Source: an uncultured Bacilli bacterium
Lineage (GTDB): Bacteria > Bacillota_I > Bacilli_A > RF39 > UBA660
Direction of reading: 5' to 3'
Assembly (NCBI GenBank): GCA_944368805.1
Contig: CALVXC010000005.1
Coordinates: forward strand, 1-37,696
Length of the DNA: 37,696 bases
In this document: piece by piece, positions 24,017-32,562 of the stretch
Numbering within the stretch: position 1 is the stretch's first letter
How the letters are laid out: every line of letters begins with the position of its first letter
Made by a program: the position numbers and the translations under genes
The notes under the pieces: generated by a model
What the model was told of the DNA's origin: nothing
Seen by the model: only the letters and a program-made list of their open reading frames with translations
The model's database searches: none

Positions 24017-25030
24017 CTAATTTTTCCTTTTACCACTTGATATATTATTTGGTTGCTCTTTTAAATCGCTTTTATCTAGAATAGTTATTTTCTTTTTAAT
24101 TAACTCATCATAAGTCATTACTTTATTATCATATGGATCTTTATATAGATAATTATGCATAAAATTTTTAATAGTTTTAATGTATTGTTTAATAACAATT
24201 AAATCATTATCATCTAACTCATTACTTTTAGCTTGACTATATAAATTTCCAAAAACAATATCAATAATTCTATTAGCTAATTGTTGCTTTTTTTCTTCAA
24301 ATGTTTTAAGAAACTTAAAATTTTGTAACTTTACGGAAGGTTTATCTGTTTCTTTAGATTTAAAATAATTTTTTACCTCATTTCCTGATAAAGCTAATAT
24401 ATAAAATTTTTGTTCATCATTCAATTTATCTAAAGAAAATATTTCTAAAGCAGGATTGGAAAAAATTAATCTATTAACTTGTTTTGTACCAATTTTTCGC
24501 ATACGTTCTTGTTCATACGTATCAACAACTTTTCGCAATTCACCAATAAATGAAGCTAAAGCCAAATTTTCTAAAAATTGTTCATTATCATCTTCTTTTT
24601 TATCTAATTTTCTAAAATTATATATTCTCATTAAACATAAATATTCTTTCCAATCTTCATTTATACTTCTATTAATAAAATATCCATTTGTTTCTAATCT
24701 ATCTAATTTAGCTTTAATACTTTTCATATAAGCTGGATAAACATATTCTGCTTTTTTTAATTCTTCAATACTACTTTTTTCTCTTTCCAATAAACCTATA
24801 ATCGTTTTATTTTGAAGCAATGAATAACGATTATTATTTTCCTGACTAATTTGTTTTTTTTCATTCAATGATTGAAAAGCTTTCTTATTAAATTTCCATA
24901 AAATTTCATATTGATCTAACGGTTTATGAACATTATCTTTTCTAAATCCAAAATATTCTTCATATATAGCTTTTTCTATATCTTCTAAATATTTTTCCAT
25001 TCCAACAAAAGTTTCTTTATTTTCTGGCAT
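24017..25030 (-). CDS. Hypothetical 337-aa helical protein
   Basis: No family recognised. The protein is hydrophilic, rich in Lys, Glu and Asn, and predicted mostly helical, with no signal peptide or membrane segment. Phrases such as LALASFIGELRKVVDTYEQERMRKIGTKQVNRLIF and IKQYIKTIKNFMHNYLYKDPYDNKVMTYDEL may help a profile search. It has its own promoter, an AGAGGTGG ribosome site and no operon partner; it lies between the deformylase relic and glyS, in what looks like an accessory patch. Confidence 0.75.
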   Translation of the reverse strand: MPENKETFVGMEKYLEDIEKAIYEEYFGFRKDNVHKPLDQYEILWKFNKKAFQSLNEKKQISQENNNRYSLLQNKTIIGLLEREKSSIEELKKAEYVYPAYMKSIKAKLDRLETNGYFINRSINEDWKEYLCLMRIYNFRKLDKKEDDNEQFLENLALASFIGELRKVVDTYEQERMRKIGTKQVNRLIFSNPALEIFSLDKLNDEQKFYILALSGNEVKNYFKSKETDKPSVKLQNFKFLKTFEEKKQQLANRIIDIVFGNLYSQAKSNELDDNDLIVIKQYIKTIKNFMHNYLYKDPYDNKVMTYDELIKKKITILDKSDLKEQPNNISSGKRKN

Positions 25031-25051
25031 TATAATTCCACCTCTAATTTT

Positions 25052-25080
25052 ATTGTACCAGATTTATTGTTTTTTTACAA
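25052..25080 (-). promoter_or_regulatory. Promoter of the 337-aa gene
   Basis: Minus strand TTGTAA (25075-25080), 17 nt, TACAAT (25052-25057). Confidence 0.6.
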
Positions 25081-25081
25081 C

Positions 25082-25129
25082 AAAAAACCTAGGGACACAC
25101 TCCCTAGGTGCCAAAATAAAACCTTGGCA
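25082..25129 (-). terminator. Double-hairpin terminator of glyS
   Basis: TGCCAA/TTGGCA (25109-25114, 25124-25129), then CCTAGGG/CCCTAGG (25088-25094, 25102-25108) followed by T6 on the minus strand. Confidence 0.85.
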
Positions 25130-25163
25130 TTAATATTGTATGCAATTAATAATTAATTATACC

Positions 25164-26534
25164 TTAAAATATAATTTTTTCTTCAATATAATTTTTAACT
25201 TCATCTAACGAAATCGTTACTTGTTCCATTGTATCACGATGACGAATAGTTACTGTATTATATTCTAATGTTTCATCGTCAACAGTTACACAAAATGGTG
25301 TCCCAATTACGTCTTGACGACGATATCTTCTTCCTATATTACCACTTTCATCATAACTTACCATAAAATATTTACTTAATTTTTCATAAACTTTTTGCGC
25401 TTTTTCACTATGATATTTTTTTACAAGTGGTAAAACAGCTACTTTATAAGGAGATAGAAAAGGATGTAATTTCAAAACTTCTCTTTCTTCACCATTTTCT
25501 AAAATTTCTTTATGATAAGCATCAAACAAAATAGCCAAAACACTACGATCTAACCCATAAGTTGATTCAATAACAAATGGTATATATTTTTCATTAGTTT
25601 CTGGATCTAAATACTCCATACTTTTACCACTATATTCTTGATGACGTGATAAATCATAATCAGTTCGATTATGTGTTCCATTTATTTCTCCCCAACCAAA
25701 AGGAAATAAATATTCAATATCACATGCTGCTTTAGCATAATGCGCTAATTTATCATGATCATGAAAACGTAATTTATTTTCATTAATACCTAAATCAATA
25801 TAAAATTTCTTTCCATATTCTTTAAAATATTCATATAATTTTTCATCAGTCCCTTCTTTACAAAAGGTTTGAAATTCCATTTGTTCAAATTCAATTGTTC
25901 TAAAAGTAAAATTCCCAGGAGTTATTTCATTACGAAATGCTTTACCGATTTGACCAATTGAAAATGGTAATTTAGCACGCATACATCTTTGGACATTTAA
26001 GAAATTAACATACTCTCCTTGAGCATTTTCAGGTCTTAAATAAATAGTGTTTTTATTATCTTTAGTAACACCTCTTTGTGTTTCAAACATTAAATTAAAT
26101 TGACGAATATCAGTAAAATTTAAAGAACCACAATTTGGACAAGGTACTTTATTTTCTTTAATATAGTTTACCATTTCTTCTTCGGTCATTATATCAGGAT
26201 TAATTTCTTTATTAAAATCACTAATTAAATTATCAGCTCTATAGCGCATTTTACATTCTTTACAATCGATTAAAGGATCAGAAAAACTAGTTACATGCCC
26301 AGAAGCTTCCCATACTTTGGGATGCATTAAAATATCAGCATCAACTTCATAAGAATTAGGTCTTTGTTGAATAAATCTTGTTCTCCAAGCATCTTTGATA
26401 TTATTTTTTAGTCTACTACCTAAAGGTCCGTAATCCCAAGTATTAGCCAAACCTCCATAAATTTCGCTTCCTTGAAAAATAAAGCCATATTGTTTACAAA
26501 AATTAACCATTTTTTCCATTGATAATTCTTCCAT
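25164..26534 (-). CDS. glyS: Glycyl-tRNA synthetase (single-chain, class II)
   Basis: 456 residues from the ATG behind AAAGGAGG; an ATG 13 codons upstream lies within the T-box terminator arm. Motifs: FIFQGSEIYGGLANTWDYGPLGSRLK, zinc-binding CKECKMRY and CPNCGSLNF, LRPENAQGEYVNF, GQIGKAFRNEITPGNFTFRTIEFEQMEF, ESTYGLDRSVLAILFDAY. This is the alpha2 eukaryote/archaea-like GlyRS common in Bacillota. Controlled by the upstream T-box. Confidence 0.97.
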   Translation of the reverse strand: MEELSMEKMVNFCKQYGFIFQGSEIYGGLANTWDYGPLGSRLKNNIKDAWRTRFIQQRPNSYEVDADILMHPKVWEASGHVTSFSDPLIDCKECKMRYRADNLISDFNKEINPDIMTEEEMVNYIKENKVPCPNCGSLNFTDIRQFNLMFETQRGVTKDNKNTIYLRPENAQGEYVNFLNVQRCMRAKLPFSIGQIGKAFRNEITPGNFTFRTIEFEQMEFQTFCKEGTDEKLYEYFKEYGKKFYIDLGINENKLRFHDHDKLAHYAKAACDIEYLFPFGWGEINGTHNRTDYDLSRHQEYSGKSMEYLDPETNEKYIPFVIESTYGLDRSVLAILFDAYHKEILENGEEREVLKLHPFLSPYKVAVLPLVKKYHSEKAQKVYEKLSKYFMVSYDESGNIGRRYRRQDVIGTPFCVTVDDETLEYNTVTIRHRDTMEQVTISLDEVKNYIEEKIIF

Positions 26535-26550
26535 ATTTCCTCCTTTTATT

Positions 26551-26671
26551 AAAAAACTTCTAAGTATATGCAAGGACGAATAATATTCGCGGTTCCACCT
26601 TACTTATTCTTAGAAGAATCACTCTTAAACATATTGCTCGTGGCTTTCCACACCAGTCATCACAGCGATAT
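26551..26671 (-). promoter_or_regulatory. T-box riboswitch (tRNA-Gly) with very short Stem I
   Basis: The T-box sequence AAGGTGGAACCGCG (minus strand, complement of about 26588-26601) sits before the terminator arm. Terminator arms CTTCTAAG and CTTAGAAG (26609-26616, 26557-26564) are followed by T6. Stem I is only 26631-26671: ATAT-GCT arms, an internal loop containing GATGACTGGT (probable GGU specifier) and a GTGG-AAAG-CCAC hairpin. Uncharged tRNA-Gly should favour antitermination. Confidence 0.8.
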
Positions 26672-26675
26672 AAAT

Positions 26676-26704
26676 ATTATATGAAATAAAATACTTTTTG
26701 TCAA
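26676..26704 (-). promoter_or_regulatory. Promoter of the glyS T-box transcript
   Basis: TTGACA (26699-26704), 17 nt, TATAAT (26676-26681), both full consensus. It fixes the transcript start close to 26669. Confidence 0.85.
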
Positions 26705-26707
26705 CAA

Positions 26708-27211
26708 TTATTTACAAGTAAATCCTGAAGCTTCATAGTTAGATTTAGCTTGTTCATAATCACGAACAATCCCAATATTAGCTAAATCTTCATCAGATAT
26801 TTCTTTAAAATCAACAGTTTGAACAGCTTGATACTCTGTTGCTTTATCTTTTGTTTGATTAAAAGTAACGCCTGTTACATTTTTATAAACTTTACTTAAA
26901 TTTTGCATCGAATCTTTTATTTGCGTAATAACATCTTTTGCATCTTCTGTTTTATAATCAAAAGTTGTTTTTACTTCTTTAATAGTATCTCCTTTATAAG
27001 TTATTTCAACCGTATTTTTATTAGTTATATTATCAAATTCAACTGTTTGCTCACATTTAATTGTTTTTGGTTTTAATAATAATACTAAAATAACTATAAT
27101 TATAATTATTATAATCAAGATAATAATTAATAATTTTTTCTTATCCATTAAAATTAAAGTATTTTTTAAATTCTTAAAAAAATTTTTTAAACCATTTCCT
27201 ATCTTTTTCAT
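26708..27211 (-). CDS. Single-TM anchored protein, YehR/DUF1307-like outer domain
   Basis: 167 residues: basic cytoplasmic start (about 1-26), an Ile/Leu-rich membrane helix about 27-47, then an outside domain beginning CEQTVEFDNI. The domain (VEITYKGDTIKEVKTTFDY, TGVTFNQTK) resembles the small repeat of DUF1307/YehR-like lipoproteins, though no lipobox is present. Function unknown. It has its own promoter and GGAGG site. Confidence 0.7.
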   Translation of the reverse strand: MKKIGNGLKNFFKNLKNTLILMDKKKLLIIILIIIIIIIVILVLLLKPKTIKCEQTVEFDNITNKNTVEITYKGDTIKEVKTTFDYKTEDAKDVITQIKDSMQNLSKVYKNVTGVTFNQTKDKATEYQAVQTVDFKEISDEDLANIGIVRDYEQAKSNYEASGFTCK

Positions 27212-27235
27212 TCTATCCTCCTACACTATAAGATT

Positions 27236-27263
27236 ATTCTAACACAATTAATATAAATTTTCA
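27236..27263 (-). promoter_or_regulatory. Promoter of the 167-aa gene
   Basis: Minus strand TTGAAA (27258-27263), 16 nt, TAGAAT (27236-27241). A TTGAAC/GTTCAA inverted repeat lies about 20-45 bp upstream. Confidence 0.5.
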
Positions 27264-27341
27264 ATAATTAATTTTTATTTGAACAAAATTAAAATTAATT
27301 GTTCAATTAATAAAAAATATAATTACTATAATTTCTTATAA

Positions 27342-27366
27342 ATTAAAAAAACTGACTATTCAGTTT
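27342..27366 (-). terminator. Terminator of the 202-aa gene
   Basis: AAACTGA (27349-27355), loop CTAT, TCAGTTT (27360-27366), with T-rich minus-strand tail; overlaps the TAG stop. Confidence 0.75.
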
Positions 27367-27964
27367 TCTTATATGGAAAATGGAACTCATCAACCAACCA
27401 ATTGTCATCTTTTTTAACAAGGATAAAATCTTCTTCGTCGTCATCCATTCCTTCATATGATGATATAGCTTTATAAGTTATTTTATCACTTTCAATTGTT
27501 TTCTTTTCAAAAGTAGTTTCTTTATAATTATCACTATACGAAATTTCATTATCAATAATTTCTATTGATACATAAACTTTATCATCTTTTTTATGAATAT
27601 ATTCTTTGTGATAATCTTCAAATTCAATTTGGCCATCAGAAGTAAATACATTATTCATAACGTCTTCATAATCAGTTATTTCATAATATTCTTTATCATC
27701 AATTTTTGTTTTTTCAGTAGCTAAGGTAAACTTGTCTTTGATATTATAAGTGTTAATTGCAATCATATATTTTTCTTCAATTTCTTTTAAGGCTTCTTCC
27801 TCATTTAAAGTATCTTCTTTTTGTTCACTACTGTTTTTATTATCGTTAGTATTATCATTAGTTTTATCATCACTAGAAAAATACATCCATATAAAATAAC
27901 CACATAACGCAATTAAAATTAAAATCAATAAAATTCCAAAACCATTTGACTTTTTATCTTCCAT
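27356..27964 (-). CDS. Single-TM anchored hypothetical protein
   Basis: 202 residues: a short N-terminus, one membrane helix (ILLILILIALCGYFIWMYF, about 11-29), an Asn/Asp/Lys linker (SSDDKTNDNTNDNKNSSEQ) and an acidic outside domain. No lipobox or enzyme motif. Layout is like many small cell-surface proteins (type II orientation). AAAGGA ribosome site before the ATG; monocistronic. Confidence 0.65.
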   Translation of the reverse strand: MEDKKSNGFGILLILILIALCGYFIWMYFSSDDKTNDNTNDNKNSSEQKEDTLNEEEALKEIEEKYMIAINTYNIKDKFTLATEKTKIDDKEYYEITDYEDVMNNVFTSDGQIEFEDYHKEYIHKKDDKVYVSIEIIDNEISYSDNYKETTFEKKTIESDKITYKAISSYEGMDDDEEDFILVKKDDNWLVDEFHFPYKKTE

Positions 27965-28045
27965 TTAAGCATCCTTTCTTTTAAATTTTTTTCATTTCCA
28001 TTTTCACATTTTAAATATATCATATTCAAAACAAAAAAAATGTAG

Positions 28046-28077
28046 AAAAATAAAAGTCCAAACTAATTTTGAACTTT
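28046..28077 (-). terminator. Terminator of tex
   Basis: AAAGTCCAAA (28053-28062), loop CTAAT, TTTGAACTTT (28068-28077), one G-U; T-rich tail on the minus strand. Confidence 0.75.
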
Positions 28078-28081
28078 AATT

Positions 28082-30229
28082 TTAAACTTTTTGAGGTTCT
28101 AATAATGATAAAGAAACTTTTTTCTTATCTAAATATATTTCATCAACATAACAATCGACAATATCACCAACATTAACTACTTCCATCGGATCTTTAATAT
28201 AACGATCAGTTAATTTAGAAATGTGTGCGAGGGCATCATTTTTAAGACCAATATCAATGAAAACCCCAAATGGTGCGACATTTCTAACTGTTCCTTGTAA
28301 TTTCATACCAATTTTTAAATCTTCTATTTTTAAAATATCACTTTTAAGTAATGGTTTTGGCATTTCATCTCGTGGATCTCGATTCGGTTTTTTAAGTGAA
28401 GAAACGATATCTTCTAAAGTATAAATATCAGTTTTTAATTTAGTAGCGTAATCTTCTAAATTGATTTCATCTAATGTATGAATTAGCTTTTCTTTACCAA
28501 TATCAGTTACTTTAAAATTTAAACTTTCCAAAAGTTTCAAAGTGATATCATAACTTTCAGGATGGATAGCTGTTCTATCTAAAATATTCTCTCCATCTAT
28601 TATTCTTAAAAAACCAATTGCTTGTTCATAAGTTTTATTACTTAATAATTTACTTATTTCTTTTCTAGAATTAATTCTACCATGTTCTTCACGATAAAGA
28701 ATTATCTTGTCGATATTTTTTTGATTAATACCAGATACATATTTAAGTAAAGCTTTACTTGCAGTATTAATATTAACACCTACCATATTAACAGCCTTAC
28801 TAACAACAAAGTTTAAAGATTCAGTTAACAGTTTATTTGATACATCGTGTTGATATAGACCGACACCTATACTTTCAGGTTCTATTTTAACCAATTCAGC
28901 TAAAGGATCTTGTAATCTTCTTCCAATACTAATCGCACTACGTTGTTCAACATGTAAGTCAGGAAATTCTTTAATAGCTAGTTTAGAAGCTGAATATACG
29001 CTTGCTCCAGCTTCATTTACAATAATATATTCTACTTTCTTTTGCGCATCTTTAATAACATCAGCAATAAACTTTTCACTTTCCCTAGAAGCAGTCCCAT
29101 TACCTATCGCAATTATATCAATATTATATTGATCGATTAAATCTAAAACAACTTTTTTACTTTTTTCATATTCATTTTTCGGTTCATGTGGATAAATAAC
29201 TTTAATATCTAATTTTTTACCAGTTTGATCGATAACAGCTAATTTACAACCTGTACGATATGCTGGATCAAAACCTAAGACTATTTTATCTTTCATTGGT
29301 GGTGTTAAAAGTAAATGCTCTAAATTTTTTCCAAAATTATCGATTGCTACTATTTCAGCTTTTTCCGTTAATTCACTTCTAATTTCTCTTTCAATACTTG
29401 GTTTAATTAATCTTTTATAACTATCACTAATTGCTTCTTTAATTACTGGTACAACTAAAGAGTTATTATTTTTAATAATTTTATTTGCTAAATAATCTTC
29501 AACTTTTTTCTTGTCAAATTCAATATTAACTGTTAAAACTTTTTCTTTTTCACCTCTATTGAGCGCTAAAACACGATGAGGTTTTATATACTTAATTGGT
29601 TCATGATAATCATAATACATCTCATAAGTTAAGTTTTCATCAACAGCGCTTTTTTTCTTACTACTTTTTATTTCACCATAATGAAAAGTATTATTTCTAA
29701 TCCATTTACGATAAGAAGCGTTATCACTAATCATTTCAGCAATAATATAGCTTGCTCCTTCAAGAGCTAAAGCTGGCGTTTTTACTTTATCATTTACATA
29801 ATTTCCAGCTAAAACTAATGGTTCTTCATTAGGAAATGTTAACAATTTTTTAGCTAAAGGTTCTAAACCATTTTTAATTGCTTCAGTTGCTTTCGTTTTT
29901 TTCTTTTCTTTAAATGGACGATATAAATCTTCAACTTCAACTAATTTTTGACAGTCCATAATTTTTTGTTCTAATAAAGGTGTTAATAAATCTTTTTCAG
30001 CTATTAATCTAATTACATCTTCTTTTCGTTTTAATAAATTAACTTGATATAAATAAACTTCATTAATTTGTCTAATTTGTTCTTCATCTAAAGCTCCAGT
30101 TACTTCTTTTCGATATCTAGCTATAAAAGGAATGGTATTACCACTTTCTAATAATTTCAAGGTTTCTAATACTTGTTTTTCTTTTACTTTTAAGTCTAAA
30201 CTTATTTGTTTTATTATTTTGTCATTCAC
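28082..30229 (-). CDS. tex: Tex-like S1 RNA-binding transcription accessory protein
   Basis: 715 residues from a GTG behind AGGTGAT (an ATG 23 codons upstream overlaps dinB and codes a non-family sequence). Order: N-terminal helical HTH (IARYRKEVTGALDEEQI), YqgF-like fold (VLGFDPAYRTGCKLAVID), HhH region (VGVNINTASKALLKYVSGI), C-terminal S1 domain (GTVRNVAPFGVFIDIGLKNDALAHISKL). Binds RNA and the elongation complex. 40 nt after dinB. Confidence 0.95.
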   Translation of the reverse strand: MNDKIIKQISLDLKVKEKQVLETLKLLESGNTIPFIARYRKEVTGALDEEQIRQINEVYLYQVNLLKRKEDVIRLIAEKDLLTPLLEQKIMDCQKLVEVEDLYRPFKEKKKTKATEAIKNGLEPLAKKLLTFPNEEPLVLAGNYVNDKVKTPALALEGASYIIAEMISDNASYRKWIRNNTFHYGEIKSSKKKSAVDENLTYEMYYDYHEPIKYIKPHRVLALNRGEKEKVLTVNIEFDKKKVEDYLANKIIKNNNSLVVPVIKEAISDSYKRLIKPSIEREIRSELTEKAEIVAIDNFGKNLEHLLLTPPMKDKIVLGFDPAYRTGCKLAVIDQTGKKLDIKVIYPHEPKNEYEKSKKVVLDLIDQYNIDIIAIGNGTASRESEKFIADVIKDAQKKVEYIIVNEAGASVYSASKLAIKEFPDLHVEQRSAISIGRRLQDPLAELVKIEPESIGVGLYQHDVSNKLLTESLNFVVSKAVNMVGVNINTASKALLKYVSGINQKNIDKIILYREEHGRINSRKEISKLLSNKTYEQAIGFLRIIDGENILDRTAIHPESYDITLKLLESLNFKVTDIGKEKLIHTLDEINLEDYATKLKTDIYTLEDIVSSLKKPNRDPRDEMPKPLLKSDILKIEDLKIGMKLQGTVRNVAPFGVFIDIGLKNDALAHISKLTDRYIKDPMEVVNVGDIVDCYVDEIYLDKKKVSLSLLEPQKV

Positions 30230-30269
30230 ATTATCACCTATTACATTGTACAAAAAAAAAAGAAACAAA

Positions 30270-31475
30270 TCAATATTTCTTTTTAATTTTATTGTCAACT
30301 AACGAAGCTTTTTTTATAACTTGTGAACCATATTTAGCTTTTAATTTATCGACTGTTTCATCTAAAACTTTATTTTCTTCATGTTTTTCTAAAGAATCAA
30401 ATAACGATAATTGATGAGGTGAGGTACTAGTTAAATTATCAAGTCTAATACCAACCAATCTAACTGGTTCATTACTCCACATCTCATCTAATAATTTTTT
30501 AGAAACATCATATATTTCACTAGTTATATTAGTAGCATTTTTTAATTTAGTTTGATGTGAATAGCTTCTAAAATATTTATCTTTTAATGTAACAGCTATT
30601 ACTGAAGCATATTTCTTTTTACTTCTTAAATCAATAGCCAAATTATCACTTATAGCTTCTAAAATTGGATATACTTCTTCTTTATAAACTAAATTATGAC
30701 TTAAAGTAGTGGAATTACTAATTCCCTTGCGTTCAACATTCTCACTAATAACGGGGCTATCATCTATTCCTTTCGCCCACTCAATCATTTTAAAAGCTTG
30801 ATTTTTAAAATATTTACTCAAATATTCTGGATCACTATTAGCTAAGTCTGAGATTGTATTAATATTTAAGTTTCGCAGTTTAATTGTTGTTTTTTTTCCA
30901 ATTCCAAATAAATCATTAATTGGTAATGGATACATTTTATTTTCTATCTCATCATCAAATAAAGTATGAATTTTATTAGGTTTACTAAAATCAGAAGCCA
31001 TTTTGGCACATAGTTTGTTATTAGCTATACCAATATTAACTGTAAATTCTAATTTATCATAAATTTCTTGCTGTAATTTTTTAGCAAATTCTAACACATC
31101 ACCATACAAGTTTTTGATTGGTGTATAATCTAAATAACACTCATCAATACTAGCAACTTCAATATCAGGTGTATAACTACTTAATAGTTTAAATAATTGA
31201 TAAGATTTTTTTTGATACCATTTATAATTAGGTGGTACAATCATTAAATTGGGACATTTTTTTCTTGCACTAAATAAAGTTTCAGCTGTCTTAATTCCTT
31301 TCTTTTTAGCTAATGGTGATTTAGCTAAAACAATACCATGACGTTTACTTTCATCGCCACCAATAACAGCATATTTTTCTCTTAAATCATAATTACAACC
31401 TTGATGTAATAATAAAATCGCACTCCAAGATAAAAAGGCATTATTAACATCGATATGTAAAATAATTCTTTTCAT
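30270..31475 (-). CDS. dinB: DNA polymerase IV (Y-family)
   Basis: 401 residues. Metal-binding IDVNNAFLSWSA at the N-terminus and ASIDECYLDYTP near 105; PLPINDLFGIGKKTTIKLRNL is the helix-hairpin-helix; a C-terminal little-finger domain and a basic end follow. Translesion polymerase. No beta-clamp motif was identified with certainty (QLSLFDSL near 370 is a good candidate). No LexA box is obvious upstream. Probably co-transcribed with tex. Confidence 0.95.
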   Translation of the reverse strand: MKRIILHIDVNNAFLSWSAILLLHQGCNYDLREKYAVIGGDESKRHGIVLAKSPLAKKKGIKTAETLFSARKKCPNLMIVPPNYKWYQKKSYQLFKLLSSYTPDIEVASIDECYLDYTPIKNLYGDVLEFAKKLQQEIYDKLEFTVNIGIANNKLCAKMASDFSKPNKIHTLFDDEIENKMYPLPINDLFGIGKKTTIKLRNLNINTISDLANSDPEYLSKYFKNQAFKMIEWAKGIDDSPVISENVERKGISNSTTLSHNLVYKEEVYPILEAISDNLAIDLRSKKKYASVIAVTLKDKYFRSYSHQTKLKNATNITSEIYDVSKKLLDEMWSNEPVRLVGIRLDNLTSTSPHQLSLFDSLEKHEENKVLDETVDKLKAKYGSQVIKKASLVDNKIKKKY

Positions 31476-31523
31476 ATAACCACCAATTCAATTATAACGC
31501 AAACAAATGTTTTTGTCTATATC

Positions 31524-32252
31524 TTAATGATGATGAAATAATAACGTAAAGATAATAACTATTATCCCTATTATAATTCCAAAAATATTCGTTTTATTCT
31601 TTATATTATTTACTACTTTAGGCAATAATTCAAATATAGAAATATATAATAACATACCTAGTGTTATGGCTAATAATATTCCTAAAACAAATTCGTTAAT
31701 ATAATAACTTAAAAAGGCCATAAATAAACCACCTATCAAAGTTGAAAGCATTAATAAAGTTAAAAGTAAAAATATTTTTTTCCTATTTTTATTATAAATA
31801 GTTCCTGTAATAACCATTCCCATAGGTATATTATGTAAACCAACACCTAAAGCCATTAAAATTCCTGTTTGAATATTAGTTAAAGCAACTCCATAAATAG
31901 CCATACCTTCAATTATATTATGAATAATTAAGGCAATACTTGAAACAATACCAATATGATATAAATTTTCTTTTTCTTTAGTATTTTCATGATAAGGAAT
32001 AAAATGATCTAATATTTTTAAAATGAATATGCCTATTAAAACAAAAATTAAAACATAGAAGATGTTGTTTAAATGTTCAATTGCTTCAAAAATTAATTCA
32101 AAAAAGACTAAACCAATCATTACTATAAAAGCTAAAGCAAGAGAAAAACTAATAATTTTTTGATTACTTTTAGTAAAAATAATTATTAAACTACCAATTA
32201 AAATAAAAGTTCCTACTACAAAAGTTAAACCTAAACTAATTAAACTTCCCAT
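31524..32252 (-). CDS. ZIP family divalent metal transporter
   Basis: 242 residues from the ATG behind AAGGAG (ten upstream in-frame residues have no ribosome site). About eight membrane helices; the metal-site helices are IHNIIEGMAIYGVAL and LGVGLHNIPMGMVITGTIY (HNxxEG and HNxPxG). Probably imports zinc, possibly also iron or manganese. The C-terminus is FHHH. Monocistronic. Confidence 0.93.
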   Translation of the reverse strand: MGSLISLGLTFVVGTFILIGSLIIIFTKSNQKIISFSLALAFIVMIGLVFFELIFEAIEHLNNIFYVLIFVLIGIFILKILDHFIPYHENTKEKENLYHIGIVSSIALIIHNIIEGMAIYGVALTNIQTGILMALGVGLHNIPMGMVITGTIYNKNRKKIFLLLTLLMLSTLIGGLFMAFLSYYINEFVLGILLAITLGMLLYISIFELLPKVVNNIKNKTNIFGIIIGIIVIIFTLLFHHH

Positions 32253-32365
32253 ATTATCTCCTTTTTTATATTTTAAACTCATTTATTACTTAATATATTT
32301 TAACATATTTTTTAGATTATTGCTAAAAAAATTATCCCAGTATAGTGGAATAACTTTTCAAATGA

Positions 32366-32392
32366 ATAAAAAAACTAACTATCTTTAGTTAG
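32366..32392 (-). terminator. Terminator after tRNA-Thr
   Basis: CTAACT (32375-32380), loop ATCTTT, AGTTAG (32387-32392); T7 on the minus strand. Confidence 0.75.
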
Positions 32393-32431
32393 CTTACTAT
32401 CGAATAAAAATTCGAATAACAATCATCATGG

Positions 32432-32504
32432 TGCCGAAAATAGGACTTGAACCTACGACCTACCGATTACGAGACGGTTGCTCTACCAACTGAGCTATTT
32501 CGGC
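32432..32504 (-). tRNA. tRNA-Thr (anticodon CGU)
   Basis: 73 nt with acceptor GCCGAAA/TTTCGGC, T8-A9, D arm GCTC, anticodon loop CTCGTAA (CGT), T arm GGTTCAAGTCC, discriminator A, and an encoded CCA at 32429-32431. The last anticodon-stem pair is U-U. Confidence 0.95.
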
Positions 32505-32562
32505 ATAAAATCTGTAATATATACAGATTTATAAAATATTTTAACATAAGCAAGTATTTTTA

